A stretch of DNA of 64,000 bases from assembly GCA_046518185.1 (NCBI GenBank), contig JBKGRZ010000005.1, positions 248,001 through 312,000 of the forward strand, read 5' to 3'. Shown here one piece after another: positions 58,070 to 64,000 of the stretch; positions within the stretch are counted from its first letter, which is position 1, and every line of letters begins with the position of its first letter. The notes beneath the pieces were generated by a model. It was not told where the DNA came from. It did not search any database and saw only the letters and a list, made by a program, of their open reading frames with translations. Origin of the DNA: Scandinavium vulneris_A (GTDB taxonomy: Bacteria; Pseudomonadota; Gammaproteobacteria; Enterobacterales; Enterobacteriaceae). The position numbers were made by a program, and so were the translations under genes.

Positions 58070-60355
58070 TTAGATTTTACATGCGCCGCTTTCGCAGCCG
58101 TCGTCCTGAATGGACGGGGCCATGTCGTCCTGCGCATCTTCCGCGCCATCACGGGTGTTGTGATAGTACAGGGTTTTCACGCCAAATTTATAGGCGGTGA
58201 GCAAGTCTTTGAGCAGTTGCTGCATCGGCACTTTACCTGACGGGAAGCGCGTCGGGTCATAGTTGGTGTTAGAAGAAATCGACTGGTCGATAAACTTCTG
58301 CATGATGCCCACCAATTGCAGGTAGCCGTCGTTGTTCGGCATTTCCCACAGCAGCTCGTAGCTGTTCTGCAGTTTTTCGTAGTCCGGCACCACCTGGCGC
58401 AGGATCCCATCTTTCGACGCTTTGATGCTCACGTGACCGCGCGGCGGCTCAATGCCGTTGGTGGCGTTAGAGATCTGCGATGAGGTCTCAGACGGCATCA
58501 GGGCAGACAGCGTGGAGTTACGCAGGCCGTGCGTCTTAATGGATTCACGCAGACCTTCCCAGTCGTAGTGCAGCGGCTCGTTAACAATCGCATCCAGGTC
58601 TTTCTTATAGGTATCGATTGGCAGCACGCCTTTCGCGTAGGTGGTTTCGTTGAACCACGGGCACGCACCTTGCTCTTTCGCCAACTCGTTAGAGGCTTTC
58701 AGCAGGTAGTACTGAATGGCTTCAAACGTTTTGTGGGTCAGGTTGTTGCCGCTGCCGTCGGAGTAACGCTTGCCGTTCTTCGCCAGATAGTAAGCAAAGT
58801 TGATCACGCCAATACCCAGGGTACGACGGCCCATTGCGCCACGTTTGGCTGCCAGAATTGGGTAATCCTGATAATCGAGCAGGGCATCCAGGGCACGTAC
58901 TGCGAGGATGGCCAGCTCTTCCAGGTCGTCGAGGCTGTCGATCGCGCCGAGGTTGAACGCTGACAGCGTACACAGGGCGATTTCACCGTTTTCGTCGTTA
59001 ACGTCGTCCAGCGGTTTGGTCGGCAGCGCGATTTCCAGGCACAGGTTAGACTGGCGCACCGGAGCCACAACCGGATCAAACGGGCTGTGGGTGTTGCAGT
59101 GGTCAACGTTCTGGATGTAGATCCGGCCAGTAGAGGCACGTTCCTGCATTACCAGCGAGAACAGTTCAACCGCTTTAATGCGCTGCTTACGGATGCTGTC
59201 GTCTTTTTCATATTTCACGTACAGACGCTCAAACTCGTCCTGATCGGCGAAGAACGCGTCATACAGGCCCGGCACGTCAGACGGGCTGAACAGGGTGATG
59301 TCTTCACCTTTCAGCAGACGGGTGTACATCAGTTTGTTGATCTGAACGCCGTAGTCCATGTGACGCACGCGGTTCGCTTCGGTCCCACGGTTGTTTTTCA
59401 GCACCAGCAGGCTTTCGACTTCCAGATGCCACATCGGATAGAACAGGGTCGCCGCGCCGCCACGAACACCGCCCTGAGAGCAGGACTTCACCGCAGTCTG
59501 GAAGTGCTTGTAGAACGGGATACAGCCGGTGTGGAACGCTTCACCGCCACGGATTGGGCTGCCCAGCGCACGGATGCGACCGGCGTTGATACCGATCCCG
59601 GCACGCTGGGAAACGTATTTCACGATAGCGCTGGAGGTGGCATTGATAGAATCGAGGCTGTCGCCACACTCAATCAGTACGCAGGAGCTGAACTGACGGG
59701 TTGGGGTACGCACGCCGGACATAATTGGCGTCGGCAGTGAAATCTTGAAGGTTGATACCGCATCATAAAAACGCTTCACGTAGTCCAGACGGGTTTCACG
59801 CGGATAGTTAGAGAACAGGCACGCGGCAACCAGAATGTATAGGAACTGGGCGCTCTCGTAGATTTCGCCCGTGACGCGGTTCTGAACCAGGTATTTACCT
59901 TCCAGCTGTTTTACCGCGGCATAAGAGAAGTTCATGTCGCGCCAGTGGTCGATAAAACCGTCCATCTGCTGGAACTCTTCTTCCGTGTAGTCTTCCAGCA
60001 GATGACTGTCGTATTTACCCAGCTCAACCATGTTCACGACGTGGTTGTACAGCGCCGGTGGCTCAAACTGGCCATACGCTTTCTTACGCAGATGGAAAAT
60101 CGCCAGGCGTGCAGCCAGGTACTGGTAATCAGGTGCTTCGCGAGAAATTAAATCGGCGGCAGCCTTGATGATGGTCTCATGGATATCAGAGGTTTTGATG
60201 CCGTCGTAGAACTGGATGTGAGAGCGCAGTTCAACCTGAGAAATGGAAACGTTGTTCAGCCCTTCGGCTGCCCAGTCCAGCACGCGATGAATTTTATCGA
60301 GATTGATTTTCTCAGTCCCGCCATCACGCTTAGTCACCATCAGACTCTGATTCAT
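58070..60355 (-). CDS. nrdA: Class Ia ribonucleotide reductase, alpha subunit NrdA
   Basis: A 761-residue catalytic subunit, the exact length of E. coli NrdA. The N-terminal ATP-cone (about residues 5-95) controls overall activity by ATP/dATP. The thiyl-radical Cys is in NLCLEIALP (about 439 in E. coli numbering), the redox pair includes a Cys in SSCVLIECGDS (about 225), and the mobile C-terminal tail ends CESGACKI (Cys754, Cys759), which is re-reduced by thioredoxin or glutaredoxin. ATG 60355 matches the E. coli start MNQ/MNQSL. First gene of nrdAB-yfaE; two DnaA boxes and two NrdR-like boxes lie upstream. Confidence 0.97.
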   Translation of the reverse strand: MNQSLMVTKRDGGTEKINLDKIHRVLDWAAEGLNNVSISQVELRSHIQFYDGIKTSDIHETIIKAAADLISREAPDYQYLAARLAIFHLRKKAYGQFEPPALYNHVVNMVELGKYDSHLLEDYTEEEFQQMDGFIDHWRDMNFSYAAVKQLEGKYLVQNRVTGEIYESAQFLYILVAACLFSNYPRETRLDYVKRFYDAVSTFKISLPTPIMSGVRTPTRQFSSCVLIECGDSLDSINATSSAIVKYVSQRAGIGINAGRIRALGSPIRGGEAFHTGCIPFYKHFQTAVKSCSQGGVRGGAATLFYPMWHLEVESLLVLKNNRGTEANRVRHMDYGVQINKLMYTRLLKGEDITLFSPSDVPGLYDAFFADQDEFERLYVKYEKDDSIRKQRIKAVELFSLVMQERASTGRIYIQNVDHCNTHSPFDPVVAPVRQSNLCLEIALPTKPLDDVNDENGEIALCTLSAFNLGAIDSLDDLEELAILAVRALDALLDYQDYPILAAKRGAMGRRTLGIGVINFAYYLAKNGKRYSDGSGNNLTHKTFEAIQYYLLKASNELAKEQGACPWFNETTYAKGVLPIDTYKKDLDAIVNEPLHYDWEGLRESIKTHGLRNSTLSALMPSETSSQISNATNGIEPPRGHVSIKASKDGILRQVVPDYEKLQNSYELLWEMPNNDGYLQLVGIMQKFIDQSISSNTNYDPTRFPSGKVPMQQLLKDLLTAYKFGVKTLYYHNTRDGAEDAQDDMAPSIQDDGCESGACKI

Positions 60356-60395
60356 GTGAGTTGTACCTGTCCGTGAAAAGAAAAATATCCCCCAT

Positions 60396-60434
60396 TTATC
60401 CACAGAACGTCGTTGTGACTAACTCTGTGGATAA
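60396..60434. promoter_or_regulatory. Two inverted DnaA boxes upstream of nrdA
   Basis: TTATCCACA at 60396-60404 and its reverse complement TGTGGATAA at 60426-60434 are both perfect matches to the DnaA box. DnaA binding upstream of nrdAB is known in E. coli and ties dNTP supply to replication initiation. Confidence 0.85.
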
Positions 60435-60437
60435 ATA

Positions 60438-60479
60438 CTATATATAGGGGGTGTGCGATAAGTGAAACGCTATATGGTG
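60438..60479. promoter_or_regulatory. Two NrdR-like boxes upstream of nrdA
   Basis: CTATATATAG at 60438-60447 fits the NrdR core CWATATATWG fully; CTATATGGTG at 60470-60479 fits 8 of 10. Centres are 32 bases apart, about three helical turns, the usual spacing for NrdR box pairs. Confidence 0.7.
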
Positions 60480-60701
60480 AGTATTCTAGTAAGGATTCAT
60501 TTGAGTACAAGAGTTGATTTTGACGTTAATTTAAGGTTGCAAAAGGGTAGCGGAGGCTAAGTCCACGGTTTGTAAGGCCTGGCGAGATTGTCAATATTCG
60601 AATAAAAAAAATGAAAATTTGATCGAGTGCTGATTTCTTCAACGGGAAGGTGATTTGCGCAACAGAATGCTGCGCAAACTTTATAAGAATAAGCTATGAC
60701 G

Positions 60702-61427
60702 TTAAACGTTTTTTGCTGTTGTATGCAGCATGTAGTTAACATCAACCCCCGGCGCGAGTTTGAAATGGTTGGTGACCGGGTTGTAGTGCAGGCCCGTGAT
60801 ATGGCGCTCCTGCAAACAGGTGTTGTCGACCCAGCCCAGTAGTTCGGCGGGCTTGATGAATTTCTTCACGTCGTGCGTACCTTTAGGCACCATCTTCAGC
60901 ACATATTCCGCGCCCACCACCGCCATCAGCCACGCTTTGCCGTTCCGGTTGATGGTTGAGAAGAACACGTGGCCGCCCGGTTTCACCAGCTTCGCACAGG
61001 CATTGACCACCGACTGCGGGTCGGGAACGTGCTCGAGCATTTCCATACAGGTCACAACGTCATACTGTTGCGCGTGTTTTGCCGCGTGATCTTCCACGGT
61101 TTCCTGGACGTAATCGACCTGAATCCCGGTTTCCAGAGCGTGCAGGCGTGCCACTTGCAGAGGCTCAAAGCCCATATCCAGCCCGGTGACATTAGCCCCT
61201 TCGCGCGCCATGCTTTCGGCGAGGATCCCACCGCCGCAGCCGACGTCGAGCACTTTTTTACCAAACAGGCCGTCGCAACGGTTGGCGATGTAACCTAAAC
61301 GCAGCGGGTTGATACGGTGCAGCGGTTTAAATTCCCCTTCCAGGTCCCACCAGCGTGAGGCGACAGCTTCGAATTTCGCGATTTCGTCGTGATCGACGTT
61401 AGCCACCGGCGGTTTTTCGGCATTCAT
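60702..61427 (-). CDS. ubiG: Ubiquinone biosynthesis O-methyltransferase UbiG
   Basis: A 241-residue class I SAM-dependent methyltransferase (E. coli 240) that carries out both O-methylations in ubiquinone synthesis. The SAM motif I is VLDVGCGGGILAESMAREG (about 59-77), with the acidic motif II near GLDMGF and post-I motif in VVTCMEMLEHVPD. An amphipathic segment near the middle links it to membranes in E. coli. ATG 61427 (MNAEKPPV) matches the E. coli start. GGAG lies 11 bases upstream, and between them a tiny ATG-CGC-CCA-TGA frame ends on the ubiG start; an in-frame ATG at 61451 is less likely. Divergent from gyrA. Confidence 0.95.
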   Translation of the reverse strand: MNAEKPPVANVDHDEIAKFEAVASRWWDLEGEFKPLHRINPLRLGYIANRCDGLFGKKVLDVGCGGGILAESMAREGANVTGLDMGFEPLQVARLHALETGIQVDYVQETVEDHAAKHAQQYDVVTCMEMLEHVPDPQSVVNACAKLVKPGGHVFFSTINRNGKAWLMAVVGAEYVLKMVPKGTHDVKKFIKPAELLGWVDNTCLQERHITGLHYNPVTNHFKLAPGVDVNYMLHTTAKNV

Positions 61428-61535
61428 GGGCGCATTGACTCCTTTTTTCATCAGGCCTGTGAGTATATCAGCACCCCGGCGCGAATAAAGCGCCGAGCAG
61501 GTACTATAGGTTTACCTCAATCACGTCGGCTGTGT

Positions 61536-61541
61536 TATAAT
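61536..61541 (+). promoter_or_regulatory. Candidate gyrA -10 element
   Basis: TATAAT at 61536-61541 is a perfect -10 about 45 bases before the gyrA start; the best -35-like hexamer (TTTACC, 61511-61516) is 19 bases upstream. gyrA promoters in E. coli respond to loss of supercoiling; a long spacer fits that, but this is inference. Confidence 0.55.
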
Positions 61542-61585
61542 TTGCGACCTTTGAATCCGGGAAACAGTAGAGGGATAGCGGTTAG

Positions 61586-64000
61586 ATGAGCGACCTTGCG
61601 AGAGAAATTACACCGGTCAACATTGAGGAAGAGCTAAAGAGCTCGTATCTGGATTACGCGATGTCGGTTATTGTCGGCCGCGCACTGCCAGATGTCCGAG
61701 ATGGACTCAAGCCGGTACACCGTCGCGTACTTTACGCCATGAATGTATTGGGCAATGACTGGAATAAAGCCTACAAAAAATCTGCCCGCGTCGTGGGTGA
61801 CGTCATCGGTAAATACCACCCTCATGGTGATACCGCCGTGTACGACACCATCGTCCGTATGGCGCAACCATTCTCCCTGCGTTACATGCTGGTCGACGGC
61901 CAAGGTAACTTCGGTTCAGTAGACGGCGACTCCGCCGCAGCGATGCGTTATACGGAAATCCGTATGTCGAAAATCGCCCATGAACTGATGGCCGACCTGG
62001 AAAAAGACACCGTTGATTTCGTCGATAACTACGACGGCACCGAACGTATTCCAGACGTTATGCCAACCAAGATCCCGAACCTGCTGGTTAACGGTTCGTC
62101 GGGTATTGCAGTCGGCATGGCGACGAACATTCCGCCACATAATATCACCGAAGTCATTAACGGCTGCCTGGCGTACATTGATGATGAAGACATCAGTGTA
62201 GAAGGGCTGATGGAACACATTCCGGGCCCAGACTTCCCGACCGCCGCTATCATCAACGGCCGTCGTGGCATCGAAGAAGCCTATCGTACCGGTCGCGGTA
62301 AAATCTACATTCGCGCCCGTGCGGAAGTGGAAGCCGATGCGAAAACCGGTCGTGAAACCATTATCGTCCACGAAATTCCGTATCAGGTGAACAAAGCGCG
62401 CCTGATCGAGAAAATCGCCGAGCTGGTTAAAGAGAAACGCGTGGAAGGTATCAGCGCGCTGCGTGACGAGTCTGATAAAGACGGGATGCGCATCGTGATT
62501 GAAATCAAACGCGATGCGGTGGGTGAAGTGGTGCTGAACAACCTCTACTCCCAGACTCAGCTGCAGACCTCTTTCGGTATAAACATGGTTGCTCTGCACC
62601 ATGGCCAGCCGAAGATCATGAACCTGAAAGACATTCTTTCTGCGTTCGTGCGTCACCGCCGCGAAGTCGTGACTCGTCGTACTATTTTCGAACTGCGTAA
62701 AGCCCGTGACCGGGCGCACATCCTTGAAGCACTGGCAATTGCGCTGGCGAACATCGATCCGATTATCGAACTGATCCGTCGTGCGCCAACGCCTGCTGAA
62801 GCGAAAGCGGGCCTGATCGCGCGTTCATGGGATCTTGGCAACGTTTCCGCCATGCTGGAACGTGCAGGCGATGACGCCGCGCGTCCTGAGTGGCTGGAGC
62901 CGCAGTACGGTATTCACGACGGGAAATACTTCCTGACTGAACAGCAGGCTCAGGCGATTCTGGATCTGCGTCTGCAGAAGCTGACCGGCCTTGAGCACGA
63001 AAAACTGCTCGACGAGTACAAAGAGCTGCTGGAGCAGATTGCTGAGCTGTTGCACATTCTGGGCAGCGCTGACCGTCTGATGGAAGTGATTCGTGAAGAA
63101 CTGGAACTCGTTCGCGAGCAGTTCGGCGATGCACGTCGTACCGAAATCACCGCCAATACCGCAGACATCAACATCGAAGACCTGATCAATCAGGAAGACG
63201 TTGTTGTGACCTTGTCTCACCAGGGCTACGTGAAATACCAGCCGCTGACCGATTACGAAGCTCAGCGCCGTGGTGGCAAAGGTAAATCTGCCGCCCGTAT
63301 TAAAGAAGAAGACTTTATTGACCGCCTGCTGGTGGCCAACACCCATGACACGATCCTGATGTTCTCCAGCCGGGGTCGTCTGTACTGGATGAAGGTTTAT
63401 CAGTTGCCAGAAGCAAGCCGTGGCGCGCGTGGACGTCCAATCGTCAACCTGCTGCCGCTGGAAGCGAACGAACGTATCACCGCCATTCTGCCAGTGCGTG
63501 AATACGAAGAGGGCGTTAACGTCTTCATGGCTACCGCCAGCGGTACGGTTAAGAAAACGGCGCTGACCGAGTTCAGCCGTCCGCGTTCTGCCGGGATCAT
63601 CGCGGTGAACCTGAAAGAAGACGATGAGCTGATTGGCGTTGACCTGACCAACGGTAACGATGACGCGATGCTGTTCTCTGCCGCCGGTAAAGTGGTGCGC
63701 TTTAAAGAGAGCGCAGTGCGCGCGATGGGCCGTACGGCAACAGGTGTTCGCGGTATTAAACTGGCGGGCGAAGATAAGGTTGTTTCACTTATCATCCCAC
63801 GCGGTGAAGGTGCGGTTCTGACCGTGACCCAGAACGGTTACGGTAAGCGTACGGCTGAAACCGAGTATCCGACCAAGTCACGCGGTACGCAGGGCGTTAT
63901 CTCGATCAAAGTGACCGAGCGTAACGGTTCTGTGGTCGGCGCGGTGCAGGTTGTGGATAGCGACCAGATTATGATGATCACCGATGCCGGTACGCTGGTG
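61586..64000 (+). CDS. gyrA: DNA gyrase subunit A (first 805 residues)
   Basis: The gene is open to the window end; 805 of about 875 residues are visible. Type IIA topoisomerase subunit that cuts and rejoins DNA to introduce negative supercoils. The active-site Tyr122 lies in AAAMRYTEI, next to the winged-helix domain; the tower and coiled coil follow (to about 520), then the beta-pinwheel C-terminal domain with the GyrA box QRRGGKG near 560. In the quinolone-resistance region residue 83 is Thr (codon ACC), where E. coli has Ser, and residue 87 is Asp. ATG 61586 gives MSDLAREITPVN as in E. coli. Confidence 0.98.
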   Translation, partial: MSDLAREITPVNIEEELKSSYLDYAMSVIVGRALPDVRDGLKPVHRRVLYAMNVLGNDWNKAYKKSARVVGDVIGKYHPHGDTAVYDTIVRMAQPFSLRYMLVDGQGNFGSVDGDSAAAMRYTEIRMSKIAHELMADLEKDTVDFVDNYDGTERIPDVMPTKIPNLLVNGSSGIAVGMATNIPPHNITEVINGCLAYIDDEDISVEGLMEHIPGPDFPTAAIINGRRGIEEAYRTGRGKIYIRARAEVEADAKTGRETIIVHEIPYQVNKARLIEKIAELVKEKRVEGISALRDESDKDGMRIVIEIKRDAVGEVVLNNLYSQTQLQTSFGINMVALHHGQPKIMNLKDILSAFVRHRREVVTRRTIFELRKARDRAHILEALAIALANIDPIIELIRRAPTPAEAKAGLIARSWDLGNVSAMLERAGDDAARPEWLEPQYGIHDGKYFLTEQQAQAILDLRLQKLTGLEHEKLLDEYKELLEQIAELLHILGSADRLMEVIREELELVREQFGDARRTEITANTADINIEDLINQEDVVVTLSHQGYVKYQPLTDYEAQRRGGKGKSAARIKEEDFIDRLLVANTHDTILMFSSRGRLYWMKVYQLPEASRGARGRPIVNLLPLEANERITAILPVREYEEGVNVFMATASGTVKKTALTEFSRPRSAGIIAVNLKEDDELIGVDLTNGNDDAMLFSAAGKVVRFKESAVRAMGRTATGVRGIKLAGEDKVVSLIIPRGEGAVLTVTQNGYGKRTAETEYPTKSRGTQGVISIKVTERNGSVVGAVQVVDSDQIMMITDAGTLV

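Larger units (their letters stand above)
60356..60701. promoter_or_regulatory. Control region of nrdAB-yfaE and nrdA-ubiG spacer
   Basis: A 346-base stretch between nrdA (start 60355) and the end of ubiG. The first 125 bases contain two perfect DnaA boxes (60396-60404 and 60426-60434) and two NrdR-like boxes (60438-60447 and 60470-60479). The remainder, 60480-60701, has no recognisable gene, and no clear terminator for ubiG is seen. Confidence 0.75.

Noticed and set aside
61832..61834. GyrA Thr83 as an acquired quinolone-resistance mutation
   Set aside because: Thr83 is wild type in several Enterobacteriaceae, so without the species baseline it cannot be called a mutation.
1..64000. Mobile elements, prophage, CRISPR arrays, tRNA or rRNA genes
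   Set aside because: I looked for transposase-like frames, regularly spaced repeats and cloverleaf or rRNA sequence and saw none; only REP/ERIC-type repeats are present.

Overview
This is an ordinary chromosomal segment of a member of the Enterobacteriaceae. Gene content and order follow the E. coli/Salmonella backbone from yfcF to gyrA (the E. coli 50-53 minute region): yfcF-yfcE-yfcD, pta-ackA, yfbV-yfbU-yfbT-yfbS-yfbR-alaA-lrhA, nuoA to nuoN, rbn-elaA-elaB-menFDHBCE, yfaZ-yfaY, glpCBA/glpT, yfaE-nrdB-nrdA, ubiG and gyrA. Proteins are near identical to E. coli K-12 proteins as I remember them. Differences from K-12 point to a relative such as Salmonella, Citrobacter, Enterobacter, Leclercia or Lelliottia rather than Escherichia: an ascorbate-type PTS/split-transketolase operon where K-12 has yfcC, a cheV gene after nuoN, a tctCBA/tctDE tricarboxylate cassette where K-12 has the arn/pmrD region, no glpQ or inaA beside glpT, and Thr rather than Ser at GyrA position 83. 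I cannot name the species from sequence alone.

Layout. 1-1507: end of yfcF (cut by the window edge), yfcE phosphodiesterase, yfcD Nudix hydrolase. 1511-6742: a LacI-family regulator divergent from a five-gene operon (PTS IIA, IIB, IIC, transketolase N and C halves), with two palindromic operators and a perfect CRP site between them. 6809-10229: pta and ackA on the minus strand (acetate overflow pathway). 10568-17891: yfbV, yfbU, yfbT, yfbS, yfbR, alaA and the regulator gene lrhA, which has a long AT-rich upstream region. 18520-33694: the complete 13-gene nuo operon for respiratory complex I (nuoC and nuoD fused), with a hairpin-rich leader, the short hairpin before nuoG and a repeat-filled gap before nuoM.

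33742-36595: cheV with a strong sigma-28 promoter, rbn (RNase BN), elaA, elaB. 36677-43680: menFDHBCE for menaquinone synthesis. 43677-48849: the tctCBA transporter operon and the divergent tctDE two-component system. 48997-50827: yfaZ outer-membrane protein and yfaY. 50841-56519: anaerobic glycerol-3-phosphate dehydrogenase glpABC, divergent from the transporter gene glpT. 56587-60355: aerobic ribonucleotide reductase nrdAB and its ferredoxin yfaE, with NrdR and DnaA boxes upstream. 60702-64000: ubiG and gyrA (cut by the window end).

Much of the window serves energy metabolism: NADH oxidation (nuo), quinone synthesis (men, ubiG), anaerobic G3P oxidation feeding menaquinone (glpABC), acetate excretion (ackA-pta) and carbon uptake (PTS, tct, glpT). 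I found no tRNA, rRNA, CRISPR array, prophage or insertion sequence. I did not find a wholly new biological system; the best leads are the PTS-transketolase operon with its control region, the flagellar promoter of cheV, the nuo leader and nuoL-nuoM gap, and the tct cassette in a variable site.
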